Assembly: GCA_963920765.1 (NCBI GenBank)
Contig: OY987251.1
Coordinates: 12,527,219 to 12,591,218 of the forward strand
Origin: Ulota crispa
Taxonomy: Eukaryota > Streptophyta > Bryopsida > Orthotrichales > Orthotrichaceae
Length of the DNA: 64,000 bases
Direction of reading: 5' to 3'
Part shown: piece after piece, positions 12,079-23,942 of the stretch
Position numbering within the stretch: the stretch's first letter is position 1
Layout of the letters: every line of letters begins with the position of its first letter
The notes under the pieces: generated by a model
What the model was told of the DNA's origin: nothing
What the model saw: the letters and a program-made list of their open reading frames with translations, nothing else
The model's database searches: none
Position numbers and translations under genes: made by a program

Positions 12079-13567
12079 AGTATAAAGTTCTCAACCAACA
12101 AAACAAGCCCGGGTTGAAAAAGAGAACCAAAGAAGAAAAAAGATTCGTTGGGCCCCGTCGTCCTTCCTTGCTTTGCTTTCTGTCCCCTTCCTTCCCCGAA
12201 ACCCTAATTTGCTTCCCGTCGTTGCTGCCACAGCAGCATTAGGGTTGCGGTATCCGCTGCAGCTCTCCTCATCGCTCTTCCCCTCGTTTTTTCTCTCGCT
12301 CGCTGCTCCTCCGCCATATTTCCAACTCGGTGTGCTTTTCTCCCGCGGCCGTTCCTACTTTTGTGCAGGTGCTCGCTCCGGGCTCTTCTCAGGGTTTGCT
12401 AGGGTTTGCTCGTGTCTTCGGTCGAGCGCATTGGAATTGCTTGGCAAAAGTATTGAGCGTTGGCGTCTTACATTATAATATGTATATTTGTACCATTATA
12501 ATATATTTTGTAAATAATAGAATCCCTATCATCCTTAAGAACATCGCTGGCAATGTGAATCGCCTGCAGTTGTTCACGCGAGAGCTTTATCTGTTTTCAA
12601 TTAATTAACGAGTGTTTTGAATTTGTGCAAGGCTGATTATTGACATCCGAATAGATCTGGCGGCTACTTAAGGAGTGTGATCGGTATGTGATACGATTTG
12701 AAGGTCTTGAGCTTCGACGGCAGGAATTGGAGGCGGTACGTGATATTACAGAGGTAGAGATCTGATATTACAGAGATCGTTATGTTTTCAGTAGTAGTAT
12801 GATGTGTTGTGCAATGCCGGTTTACGCGTAATTGACAGTGATCCAAGCCTTTCAAAAGTCCTTTGCAAGTTTTGGATAGTCTTTTTATTATTTTTTCGAA
12901 ATTACAACTGATGTCGGTGAATTCATTACGAAGAAAACGTTGCTGAAGAAGTTTGTTTGACTCTCTTTCTTTCTGAAAGATGGTGATGTTCCTGGATATG
13001 TGTATAAAGTCGTGAGTTTGGGGGCATTGATTATATTTTTTTAAGAAATGTGTAGAAAAGGCTTTGTGTAGATTATGATGGATTGTGTGGCTTTTATAAT
13101 ATACATTGGCATCCTACTTATTCGTTACGCAGTGTGTTGTTTTTGTGTGTTTCTTTTGGGGCATCCTCTTTGATTACATTCTCAAGGCTATTCTACTCGT
13201 TACATTCAATATTCTCGAGGCTATTTATTTCTACACGTAGTTCTATGAGGGCCTGTGTCTAGAGCTTTTATTCCTTGTCTAGAGCCTCCTCCTTACTGCA
13301 CCATGTTTACATCACACCTGGCCCTCTTAGTATTTTCTGCACATTTCTCACACTCCACCTCGTGGTGGCCTTTCCGATGTCCTCTCTTGCCTTTTTTTTC
13401 TGGATCTCCTCTCTGCCTCAATTCCTCTGTTCCAATTCAATTCCTCAGTTGAATGACTTGCCTTTTTTTTAGGGTTTGAGTGTTTGTGCAAGAGTGCGTA
13501 GGCTGATCTCTTATTGATTCTATGATTGTGGCAGGCGTGATTGAGAATTGATCTGCATATTGTAGAA
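12079..13567 (+). promoter_or_regulatory. Promoter and 5' leader region of the cap methyltransferase gene
   Basis: The block 12130-12470 is clearly richer in GC and in CT runs than its surroundings, as is usual for a plant transcription start and 5' UTR. It holds a telo-box AAACCCTAA at 12199-12207 and two AGGGTTTGCT copies at 12391-12410, motifs often found in leaders of plant translation and RNA-processing genes. Frames of about 100 codons open here but are low-complexity (Ser/Leu/Pro) and are more likely leader than protein. A good splice acceptor (GTGGCAG) at 13534 just before the in-frame stop and ATG suggests a leader intron running from about 12.4-12.5 kb to 13534; its donor is not fixed. 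The exact start site cannot be read. Confidence 0.55.
12738..12805. repeat. TGATATTACAGAGGT units in the gene leader region
   Basis: GTGATATTACAGAGGTAG and CTGATATTACAGAGATC, followed by TTTTCAGTAGTAGTATGATG, match the end of the array at 29340-29385. It lies between the leader block and the start codon, probably in the leader intron. Confidence 0.65.
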
Positions 13568-16500
13568 ATGAAGAGAGGTCATGATTTTGAGACATCAGCA
13601 AATCCTGCTATGAAACGACTCGCTGGTGAGAGTTTAGTTTTTTTTGGTGTTGAGTTTCATCTTGCTTTCTTTTTGTGATTGGATTCATTGAAGGTCGGTT
13701 GATCAAAGGTTGATGATGTGATTGCAGGTGATGGAGGCTCTGACGGCCAGACGAAAGAATTGGTGCGGCAAGTGGCGGATCATTACAGTGCTCGGACTAA
13801 CCAAACTCGGGAGCAGAGGGAGGCGAGTCCTATAATCCACTTGAAGAAGCTCAACAATTGGGTACGACCTTCTTCCTATTTAATAAGATCAACGCAATGA
13901 TTTTATAAAGGAAGAGAGCATGTCTGTAGCGTAATGGTGGTACTTCATTCTTGTTTCTGACGATGTGTATCTGTATTACTTGGCAGATTAAGAGTGTATT
14001 AATCCAAATCTACACAGCTCGGGGTGATGCAGTTATTGATGTTGCTTGTGGAAAGGTACATAGCTTCGGACGTTGTCTTGCAAATCTTTGTCAGTTTGTT
14101 GTTATATCTTTGAGAATCCATTTTCTAGTTGGTATAGCTATGAGTAAGTACAGCTTTACATTTTGGTATGTAATGTTCTAATTGGTAAGATGAATTGCTC
14201 TGATGCAGGGGGGAGATCTGATCAAATGGGACAAGGCGTCAATTGGTTACTACGTTGGCATTGACATTGCCGAAGGCTCGGTACTGTTTTTTCCATGCAC
14301 GGTCTCTGCTTAGGATGAATGGCATCATTTCTTTCTTGTTTGTATGAGGAAAGATGTGATGGAGGATAACTTTGATAGTACCCTGTACTGAAGCTCTTAT
14401 GTCAGTTTTCTTAAGACGTTTTTTTTGTTTGTTTGTTTCTCGTGGCAGATAGAGGATGCAAGGAAGAGATACAACGGAGAAACTGACCATGCACGTGGTC
14501 GCAGAGATTTCTGCTTTCCAGCTAAACTCGTTTGTGCAGATTGCTTTGAGGTATCATATTCTGGCTCGAGTACTTATATTCTGTGCTCATAGCGAGTGAT
14601 TTGCTATCTTGTAATTTCCTCTTCATTTCTTATATGTTATTGCCAGCTATCCATGAATTTGTAATCGATTTCGGCCATTTCTCGCTGCTGTTGTATGTTG
14701 GAGAGCGGGACTTCTACTGGCTTGTACTCGGTTTTTATAATTTAATTGAGGTTGTATTGGTGTGTCTGATTTTAGGTTGACCTTGAGTCAGTTCTGAAGG
14801 ATGACGGTCTCTTTAATGTTTGCAGCGTGCAGGTACAATATCATATGGTTGTTAATTTGACTGCTCAACATGCATATATTCTTGGCATTTGCATTTATTT
14901 TTTCGCCTGGAAGCTACTTGTTTCAGAGAGATTGATTTATTTACTTTTTAATTTATTATTCTTCTATTTTAGTGTTTCACGAAATGTGTTAATGATCCCG
15001 TTCTAATTCTTGGCTTGTTTGTATGTTGAAATAGAACATTTTTTTTGTTCTCTTTAGTCGGATTATGAATTTGACATGTGTTTATGGCGTTTCGTTCTTT
15101 TCAATCAGTTTGCGATGCATTATTCTTGGGATACGGAGGAACGGGCACGGAGAGCTTTGCGAAATGTTTCAGCTGCTCTGCAGCCTGGAGGATGCTTTAT
15201 TGGCACCATGCCAGATGCAAATGTCATTGTTCGCAAACTTCGTGATGGTTCATTTCTGATCCTTAATGTATCTGTTTACTGTAAAGCCTTACATGTTTTC
15301 ACATATTTGTTGATAGTGGATCTGCTCATGTTAGTGCTTTTTGCTTTATTATAAGTAACTCATTGTAATTCAATAATTGGTTCGTGGGAATTCAACCTAG
15401 TATTGGCACAATAGCTGAATCTCGATAGACCCTGTTCCATCAGGACATTTAGGTTGATTAACAAGTTGATAAGAGCTTTTTTTTTTTCTGATTAACAAGC
15501 TGATGTATGAAACAGCTCCTGGACTTGAGTTTGGCAACAAGGTGTATCGTGTGCGCTTTGATGAGAACTTCAGTGATAAGGTGTGCTGCATTTTGAAACC
15601 TTGATTTGCAGCACCATCGACACTTTCTATGGAGTTTGTGTTAAAACTTTCCAAAATATAAAAATGTTATTCGATTTTCTCGCAGCAATTCCCAGCATCA
15701 TCACCTTATGGTATACAGTACGAGTTTCACTTGGAGGTATGGTTCAGACTCCCTATTATATGCATGATTCTGAAGCGTTCTTATGAAATAACTGGTTGTA
15801 AAAATTGTGAAATTAAACTATATAATTATCCAATCATGATAATTTCACGATATATATCCGGGAAAATGTTGACTTGCAAGAAAGATTTTGGAACTCGGGA
15901 GTATTTGCCAATTTAATCTTAGACAGGAGGCTGCATTCTTTGGTAGACATATTCGAGAAAATCCACGATTAATTAGAATACTTTGTGATGTAAGCAGGAT
16001 GCTGTTGATTGCCCTGAATGGCTTGTTCCCTTTCAGTGCTTCAAGGATCTCGCACTAGAGGTAGGCACTACAAGGCTTACCCATGCGTCTGAAGTTTGGT
16101 AGAATACTATCAATTATCATTTAAATTTTTATCATGTAGTTTTAAAAAGTGAGTTAAGGTAGGCGCACCCATAAGCGTGGAAATAAGGGTTTTGGAGTAG
16201 GTAAAACAGTTGACTAACTTTGAAAAAAATATTGTAAGTTACGAAATGGAAACCAAAAATATTGGTATCAAATTCAAGGTTCCAACTACAAGCATTTGTT
16301 CACAAAGATTTTTCATAAGTCCAAGATCACTGAAATTGTAGGGACCATGTGTAAGAGATGCTAAAAACAAGGCTTGTTAGTTCTTAAATAGTGAGATGGG
16401 TACTCAAAACCATCATGGAGTCACTCACAACCATCACTTTGTCACCCATGAATATCACTTAAGTATCCATAAGCACACTGACATATCTGACTATGTCAGT

Positions 16501-17449
16501 GACGCCCATGGGGACGTCACGCCCATGGGTGCGGCTACCTTAAGTTTTTTTTCTTAAATTATAATTTTTGTTTCATTTGAGTTATCAAAAATCCGGGGTG
16601 GGTTGTATAATGACTACATTGATCATGTATACGTTATGGTGGTTTCGGACGTGAACTAATTGCTGTAGACAATCGGGTGGTACAGTATGGGCTGGACCTT
16701 GTTTACAAAAACAATTTTCACCAATTTGTAAAAGATTACTGCCAGCAGAAGGACTTTGCTGACCTGATGCGGAAGCTTGGAGCGCTTGGAGATCCTGGTT
16801 AGTTTTTCACCTTCGTCTGGATGAACTGTGGGCTCTTCTTCTGCTGTTTATATATGCGCCTTTCCAAAAAATTGTGCTCACGTTACATTACCTGGTTGTG
16901 CTCTGCATGTCTACTGTTCTCCGTTTCTGATTTGTTGTTTTTGGAAAATTTCAGCTGCCGGCGATGCCATAACAGACAATGAGTGGGATGCTGCGTACAT
17001 ATATCTGGTCTTTGTATTTAGGAAGGTAACATGTTCTTGTGATTTACAGCTTAGTTCTAGTATTCCTGCGGAGATCCTCTGCTTGCTTGCTATCGTAATA
17101 TGCGGTACAATCAATGGGAGGATTGATGGATGAAGATTCATCCCTCTATTGTTTACGTTTTCTGTATTGTTTCTAGTATTTGAGGAAGTGGATGTCTCCT
17201 TTGAGTTCTGCCTTAAATTAGGCAAGACCGGAGAGAGATGAGGCATTTTCTTTGGTTGCTACCTAGGAGGTTCTACCAGTTGAGATGAAGTCTGGTATTT
17301 AAGAAATGCTATTGATGTTGGAGTATTGACATGGATGTTATCGGTTGACTTTGGCATGTCAGAGTGGGACAAAACCAACCAAGCCCCGGTCTTCCCGTGG
17401 AAATTATAAACCCATAGCTCCTGATGACGTGCTCTTCTTCCAGCAATAA
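13568..17449 (+). CDS. mRNA cap guanine-N7 methyltransferase, 13 coding exons, 359 aa
   Basis: The product transfers a methyl group from S-adenosylmethionine to N7 of the guanosine cap of nuclear mRNA. I read the exons by splice sites and reading frame: 13568-13625, 13728-13861, 13987-14055, 14209-14280, 14449-14550, 14776-14832, 15109-15247, 15516-15580, 15686-15736, 15998-16060, 16686-16797, 16955-17025, 17363-17449. All introns are GT-AG and the total is 1080 nt including TAA. Visible family marks are VADHYSAR near the N-terminus, HLKKLNNWIKSVLIQIY, the SAM-binding motif I DVACGKGGDLIKWDKA, GYYVGIDIAEGSIEDARKRY, FAMHYSW with the following PGGCFIGTMPDANVI, and C-terminal EWDAAYIYLVFVFRK. 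Length fits the plant cap methyltransferase family (about 360-370 aa). The ATG is the first after an in-frame TGA at 13538-13540. No catalytic break is seen, so the gene looks intact. Exon 11 starts at the CAG at 16685; the earlier TAG at 16671 would break the frame. Confidence 0.93.
16155..16542. mobile_element. Non-autonomous pogo-type MITE inside intron 10 of the cap methyltransferase gene
   Basis: The ends are TAAGGTAGGCGCACCCATAA and, reverse-complemented, TAAGGTAGCCGCACCCATGG, with TA at both borders. Its first 300 bp matches the left end of the 3.5-kb transposon at 39797 almost throughout (shared words such as ACAAGCATTTGTTCACA and GAGATGCTAAA). It is therefore an internal-deletion derivative. 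It enlarges intron 10 (16061-16685) but touches neither splice site. Confidence 0.8.
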
Positions 17450-18060
17450 CTTGAGCATAAGCATTCTCTCCCTCTCGCTTGTGCCATCATCAAAATGTGC
17501 AGCTTATCCTTCTGTGGTAAGTTCTGCAGTGGCAATCTTCTTTCTCGTCAATTATTTTTTTTATCGTCAATGAAATGTCATGACGTTGAGAAACACTCAT
17601 TTCGTAAGGAATCGATGCACTTAATTATCCTGCTACTGCTACTCTTTCATCCTTGCCACCTTTTTCCAATTCTGTTTCTGGACTGAAGTTCTTGATGAAG
17701 TTGCCGAGCGTTTAAAAAGGCACTTTTTTTGGCGCTTATTTTGCAGAAGGGACGATGAATGCTGTCAACAACATCTGAGTACTTTGAAACATCCAAGGAG
17801 TTTCAATAGGTGCATAGATGGTTAGCTATTGAGAGCTATGATCAATGCTTCTGATCAGTATCAGGCATGTCTTACTAACCAGAGAAATTTTGCACGTTGT
17901 CAGAATTGATGTGAATAGATCGTTTGACCTGTACTTTGAGAATTGCAGAATTGTATCTGTACTGCTGGAAAAGTCTTTTGGAAGGAAAACGCCTTTTCAA
18001 ATGTTCTCCAGCCAATTGATTGAATCATATATAAATGCATAAATCCCGAATTTTTAGCTG
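17450..18060 (+). other. Probable 3' UTR and downstream flank of the cap methyltransferase gene
   Basis: After the TAA at 17447-17449 the base composition stays like that of the exons for about 600 bp. AATAAA-like words (ATAAATGCATAAAT near 18030) could mark polyadenylation. No further coding exon fits. The end of the transcript is inferred, not seen. Confidence 0.35.
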
Positions 18061-18237
18061 CAAACGGTTTCGTTTGTTTGTTTGCTATGGTAATCTGGAG
18101 AAATTTGTTGCATTGCTGGATTCAGCTATACTTTATTAGGGCATCTCCATTGTTTCACCAATTTAGGGTAAATTGGCAAAATGACGGTTCTCTTATGCAG
18201 ACGGCAGTTTTAGGGTTGACGGGTAGTTCAAAAATCC

Positions 18238-18540
18238 CTACAGCTTTTTGGCTATCTTCATATTTATATTTGTAGTATTTTTACATATTCTTGAGGATTC
18301 ATGATGCTGTTGTGGCAAATGATCCTTACTTACGTCTTCTGTAGATGTTGGATACGGATTCTCAATTATCTCTCTTCTTGTAAACCTTGCATGTCTACGA
18401 GACACGTAAAGATTTTTTATTATAGCCATCTCTCCTAGTCTTTCAAAAACTTTACTTGCAATACCTTCCTTTATGCGACTCACAATAGGGGAGATAACAC
18501 TTGTCACTCCCACTTTAAGAAATTGCACATCAACCCTTAA
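18238..18540 (-). other. Unclassified open frame, 96 codons, minus strand
   Basis: The frame reads with balanced composition (ISPIVSRIKEGIASKVFERL, RRHARFTRREIIENPYP) and could be a relic of a transposon or host gene. I recognise no domain. No partner exon was found, and it directly follows a lone GGGCATCTCCATTG MITE start at 18137. Confidence 0.2.
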
Positions 18541-18740
18541 ACACCCGATAGGATGTTTCTTGTCCTCTATATAACAAAAACAAAAAATCCTCTGTAGGTT
18601 GGAAAGAAGCTTTTTTTTAATCTGGTTTTTTCTTCAGAAATGATCATAAACACATGGTCCATCATGGAAGGTCAAAAACAACCTCACCAAATGCACTCAT
18701 AAGTCAAGGTAACCCACGTTGTTTTATGTTGCCCTTCTTA

Positions 18741-18859
18741 ACACTATATTCATTAAATTGGGAAAACTAGATTCCCAAGTTGAAATCCTACTGGTCGATT
18801 TTAGTTCGTCACCTTAATCCCAAAATGTTACAAAATTCCCAATTTAACAAATATGGTGT
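18741..18859. mobile_element. MITE with ACACYATATTCATTAAATTGGG ends, 119 bp
   Basis: ACACTATATTCATTAAATTG and CAATTTAACAAATATGGTGT are inverted. It matches 60013-60131 over its full length. Confidence 0.75.
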
Positions 18860-19458
18860 TTCTTGTAATTTTTGTAAATGCAATATGCAATGTTGACTCT
18901 TGCAACTTTTGAAAACAATATTATAATAGTTGGGCACTTGCCACACCACTATAGAGCTATTGTAGAGGGGCATTCACTATGACTAACCAGGCATGTAGGG
19001 ATTAATCTCTTATTTGCTTCTCCAAATATATAGGCGCTTGTCAAAAGTTTGGATTTGGTATTTGTGTTTTGATAAACTCCAACTTGAAAACAAAATGAAT
19101 ATAAATTTTGTACCTGCAATAAATTGGTAACAATTCAAGATGAATAGGCCATTTTACATTATACAACAAACTTATGAAATACTAGTATACAGGCACACAC
19201 TTTGTGTGAGTAGGATATGCATGAGTAATGCAACATTCAACTTTACAAAAAATTGGTATCTCACAAATTGCTTGGTCTAGAATCTAATCTTGATGTACTA
19301 TACAAAAAAACAATATCTCACAATTGGTCTAGAGTCTAATCCACATGCATCATCATGTTGGTCCTTTTTTGAGACCAACAATACCAATTGCTTTCATCAC
19401 AATGCTACTCTTTTATATTTGCTAGGAGGAGCTTGTTGTTTTATTAATTTCTAGCACA

Positions 19459-19646
19459 TGGTTGGAGGATGTTTGGTGTTCTATATTTGGGGCATCCTTT
19501 ATTATTTCAACTTCCACGAAAAAATTCTACAGAATTTGGAAATGGACATGATTGGAGGGCACTTGGTGTTCTATATCTTGGACGTCCTTTGTTGCTTCAA
19601 CTTACAACAAAAAGTTCTAGAAGGGTTTAGAAAAGGGCGCACTTAG
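19459..19646. repeat. 90-bp direct duplication
   Basis: GTTGGAGGATGTTTGGTGTT ... and GATTGGAGGGCACTTGGTGT ... are tandem copies of 90 bp, about 75-80% alike by eye. The plus frame stays open across both (GGCLVFYIWGILYYFN then GGHLVFYILDVLCCFN), but no family is recognised. Confidence 0.65.
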
Positions 19647-19912
19647 GGAAATCCTCCCACTTAGTAGTATAGATTTGTGTTAATTGATAAAGGACTAGAA
19701 ATGAGCAAATATAAACCAAAACTTCAACAATAAACAAGTTTCAGTAAGTATTGTACGTGCAAGAGTTTAATTCAAAAAAGTGGAAGATATAGATTAGCAA
19801 AAAATTAATTCTACAAGGGGAAAAAATGTAAAAATAAACACATGGAAATAAAGCTTACACTACTCTAGAAGAAAGACCATGCGTGCAAGAACTTAATTAT
19901 TTTGGTCAATGT

Positions 19913-20701
19913 TTAATCCCTAAAGGACCAAAGAGCCCAATATGGTCAAATGGGGTTCTTGGAGGTGTAAAAGTAGACAAAAAAGGCATCAAATTCTCAA
20001 GTTTTGGTTTGCCACTCAAGTCCAAATGGAGCTAAAAGTTCAACAAAACTTTTAGATTGGCTTATTATTCCTTGAGGCCTCAAGACTTTGCACCCAAACA
20101 TTTGAATTTACTATTGTTAATATTAAAATTATTAGTGGGAGTGTATATAGGCATTATACATTGCATTGTGGATGGAAGAATTTTTGGATGGGATGGGTTG
20201 AAAACCCACACTCTCATGTATAGGGGAGAAGGTTGGTGATGTGTCACTTTCTTTTCTCTTGATTGGGCAAGGTATTTGTAGCTCTAATGTAGAGAGCCGG
20301 CTAAATCTACTTACTTTGAATGACCATAAGTTTTGGAGTTTTTATCCATTTGAAGAGTTTTTCTTCCATCAAGTATAGCTAGACATGGTCTCATGGGATC
20401 AACCATTAGGTCATTTTTTTTTGGGAAAAAATCACATCAAAGTCCAAAATCCATAATGTGAACTGCTACCCAAATGAACAAATATGAGATTCTCAACGGT
20501 GGGGATTTTGCAAATTTACTTGGATTTGAAATTAGACTAGCCTTGAACTTTTGGTATATAATTGGGTGTAGAATGACCAGTTTGGATTGTGTGAATACTT
20601 GTTCAACTTTCTAAAAATTGAAGGAATGTGTTGAACTCAGGTTCCATATTAGAGGTATGCTAAATTTCACAGCAAGACACTTAGGGGTTAATCATTGTAA
20701 A
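19913..20701. mobile_element. TTAA-bounded element, 789 bp (subfamily with 37753)
   Basis: TTAATCCCTAAAGGACC at the left, GACACTTAGGGGTTAA at the right. It is closely related to 37753-38529 along its whole length (for example CACACTCTCATGTATAGG). No intact frame. Confidence 0.82.
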
Positions 20702-21935
20702 CATATATATATTTTAAACTAACAATTTTAAGTTTGCCTTGATTAGATTGCAGGAGTTAAACAAGGGAGTGGTTTGCATATTAGGATGCTCAACTTGTAC
20801 TCCAAGGAGTTCAATTTGCATTGTTAGAGTTAAAACTGCAACCATCGTGAATTTCATCAAGAAATTCAATAAATGTGCTCTTTACAATTTTATTCATTAT
20901 AGAGCACTGAGATCAAGACTAGCCAAGTTTGTTGTGATGAATTGCAAATTTTATTTATTCCTCATTTGCTTCTTCTTCACATTTGATACTTGCAATTGTC
21001 ACCTTTTACAAACTCGCCCTTCATCTTCATAAGTCTTGAATTCACAATGAGTAATTTTTTTGTTCTTTTCAAAGTCCATATGTCCTTTGAAACTATTTGG
21101 AGTTATGCAATTAGGCTTTTCAACATTGACACCTATAGTCCCAACCCTTACATGTATGCTCACATTGTTGGTATTCACTATTGGTTGCTATGGTGGCCTT
21201 GTTTTGGATGAACTTGGCAATGAGCCTATTGTTTGAAATGCTTGCCAAGTACGCCAATTGTTTTATTGCAAAGAAATATTATTTTAGAATATTGTTGGAA
21301 CAATCAACAGTTAATTAAAGTTAATCTTCCTTAATAGTATCAAATAAGATCTAGTCACAAATGGTTGATTAAGAGTCATAGAATCTTGCCACAAATGGTT
21401 CAACACACTCCAATTTCATTCAAAAGAGCATTAAGGTTGTTTATGAATATCTATATAGTGACTTGTCTTTCTAAGGTGCTACAAAGTTATTCAAATTGAT
21501 TTGATTTTGACTAATTCTAATAAGGGTTGTGCAGACATCTAACATTCATTGACTTATTTATAGCATGAAACCCTTGACATCCATTAACATGTCTGTCATG
21601 TGCAACCCATTGTAAACATCCTAAGACATCAAAAGTTTGAATTTTTTACCTTGAGGTAAAATTGCAAATGTTGTCCTAGTTTGCTTTGCCATTAGCCTAA
21701 TTCTATTTGTTATTTGCAACAGATCTAAAAATAACAAAGAACAAAAACAAATTGAAAAAACCAAAAACTTATGTTTGTCATTTGCCAAATTTTGTCTTTG
21801 GCTTGGCACCTTAGCTATGATATCAAAAGGATGTTTTTGCCAAAGGCATAAGATTTACAACAACTTAAATGTGCAAAACACTTGTTATTATGCATGCAAT
21901 AATCTCAAATTTGCTAGTAAACGAGCACAAATGTG
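20702..21935. other. Region without recognised gene
   Basis: Short frames only (60-97 codons), none with a domain. No clear terminal repeats. Confidence 0.5.
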
Positions 21936-22169
21936 TTGACCCCTAAACATCTGAGTGTGTCACTCCGACCAGTACAATACGGGGTATTTTCCTTGTATTT
22001 GGAATGGATCCACACCTCTACTACATTTGAGACCAACAAAGAAGTTGGAGAGTAGATCAATGCAGTTCTAATTAGCTACTTTAGATCCCAAATTAAAATT
22101 TCTTATTGGTAGCAAATGACAATTATACGTCAACATATATACTATGCCCTATGGACATTTAAGGGTTAA
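21936..22169. mobile_element. TTAA-bounded MITE, 234 bp
   Basis: TTGACCCCTAAACATC at the left, GACATTTAAGGGTTAA at the right. It is one of three close copies (44900, 45693) sharing CCACACCTCTACTACATTTG and AACAAAGAAGTTGGAGA. The left TTAA has changed to TTGA. Confidence 0.82.
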
Positions 22170-22192
22170 AACATAATTTCCAATTCCACAAA

Positions 22193-22519
22193 TACAAGAA
22201 AAACTTTACGACTACCCTTGAAGTATGCCATATTTGTATAGATACCCCTGATTTTTCTAAAATTGCACAAATATCTGTGGACCATAATTTTTAGGCTTTT
22301 GTTCTATTGTGCAATAATGCCACTTCTTTCTCCCTTATTCGCACATTGCTTCTTTTTTTGTTCTGTTGCACTCTTTACTTTCACATTGATCATGAAATAT
22401 TATGCATAACAAAATAAACGCCTAAAAATTATGATTCAAGGATATTTGTGCAATTTCTGAAAAACCAGGAGTACCTATAAAAATATAGAAAACTTCACGG
22501 TATTCATATAGTTTTCCCT
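22193..22519. mobile_element. Inverted-repeat element, family of 11021
   Basis: Shared words with 11021 include GCACAAATATCTGTGGACC and GCCTAAAAATTATGATTC. The ends are GAAAAACTTTACGACTACCC-like and GTATTCATATAGTTTTCCC. Confidence 0.68.
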
Positions 22520-22617
22520 AAATACAACACATCTTAATTCTCCAATCCCAATATTTAGAGGGCTTCATTACTAAAAGAAAATTCAAATGCAACAGAAAGC
22601 AAAGCACACATTCTTAG

Positions 22618-23254
22618 TTGACCCCTAAAGGACCCTGAGGACAGAATGTGTCCTTGACTAATTTTTGAAGTTAAATAAACCCTAAACCAGATTACTATTT
22701 TTAATAAATTTATTTTTGAAGTTTAGTTTTAGCTTCAACAATCTGATTTTGCAAATGATTGACTATGGTTTTTCTATTTAAGATTGTGTGCATGGGTTGC
22801 AATCTTGACTTTATGTAATGCTGAGGGCTCTTGGGAATGAGCCTCAAATATACTAAATCTTTGAGAAAAAGTCATCTTAGAAATTCATTTAAAAAAATTG
22901 TAGAATAGATTTTGACAAGTCATAAATTGATTGGGGTTATGCATGTTAAGCCCTTTAACCTCATGTTTTTTTGGAGACCAAATTTTTAAATTTGACATGT
23001 GAAAAGAAATTTGAAAGACTCCAAATCACTTTCACAGTTTTAACACCCTCGTGATCAAGCATTATAAAAATATCAATCCATAAGAGATCTTGTTGTGTTT
23101 TCTTTTCTAATGTGATCTCTAACATGTCTAGTTTGAATTTATACAGTTACAATTCAAAAAGAACTGATATAACTTTATCAAAATGTTGGCTTTTTGTTCA
23201 AATTATAGATAATTCCTAGAAACTCAAGAAATTCCAGGGTCCTTTAGGGGTTAA
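22618..23254. mobile_element. TTAA-bounded element, 637 bp
   Basis: TTGACCCCTAAAGGACCCTG at the left, CAGGGTCCTTTAGGGGTTAA at the right: 15 of the first bases pair. The interior is unlike the other subfamilies. Confidence 0.8.
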
Positions 23255-23473
23255 TCCTTAGGTGCAAAATAATCAAGTTGCTAGCTAACCCAATGACAAC
23301 CACAAAGTTCATACATGTTTAGTGCTGCCTGGCTAAGATTAACCTCTCTGGACATAAAAAGAGTTCACCTTAGGAAAGCATTGATCTTAGCTAAGTCCAG
23401 GGCTACTTTGAGCTAAGTCAATGAGATGCCAAACTAGGATAGTAATCTTAGCAAATTGTTTTTCTTACAAGGG

Positions 23474-23720
23474 TTAACCCCTAAAAAATGTTGTTGTTTT
23501 GTATACGAACTACCGTGTTGTATATGGATGGGATATTTGGATAGCATGTGAATCCCATTGGAGTTGTAAATTTCAAGCAAAGTTAGAAACATAATACTAA
23601 TCAACTAGGATTTTTTGGGGAATTTCTTACATTTGTTGTAAAATTTTTTTTTCAAGTACTAAATGGTTCTCCTACAAATACATGCAACACTTTTGGTAGG
23701 CAACATCCTGTAGGGGCTAA
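23474..23720. mobile_element. Possible TTAA-bounded MITE, 247 bp
   Basis: TTAACCCCTAAAAAATGTTG at the left, CATCCTGTAGGGGCTAA at the right. The size is like the other small members, but the ends are less well matched and the right site is CTAA. Confidence 0.45.
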
Positions 23721-23870
23721 GTACTACTGTAATGAGGATTCGTGAAGTCTTCAAATCTGGCATCAGGTGCAACACCATGACTCTAGTTGAAAAAAGTCTA
23801 GAAAGAACTTTTTGGGGGCTTGAAAGTGATTCCTTTACCTTCATCACAATATATATATAAGCAAAAGATG

Positions 23871-23942
23871 CGCCGCTGCCGGGGATCGAACCCGGGTCAC
23901 CTGCGTGACAGGCAGGAATACTTACCACTATACTACAACGAC
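23871..23942 (-). tRNA. tRNA-Asp (anticodon GUC)
   Basis: Read on the minus strand the 72 bases fold as a complete cloverleaf. The acceptor stem is GTCGTTG pairing with CAGCGGC, the anticodon stem-loop is CCTGC-CTGTCAC-GCAGG with GTC at positions 34-36, and the T arm is CCGGG-TTCGATC-CCCGG. The internal Pol III boxes are present (B box GGTTCGATCCC). No CCA is encoded, and a short T run (TTTT) follows within about 7 bases as a Pol III terminator. No intron. The sequence is that of a normal nuclear plant tRNA-Asp, and it looks functional. Confidence 0.95.

Noticed and set aside
12173-12608. Open frames of 92-101 codons in the leader region
   Set aside because: Low-complexity Ser/Leu/Pro composition, overlapping frames and no domain. 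They fit a CT-rich 5' leader better than a protein.
16671-16685. Using the TAG at 16671 as the acceptor of exon 11
   Set aside because: It shifts the reading frame. The CAG at 16685 keeps frame and removes residues that do not fit the family.
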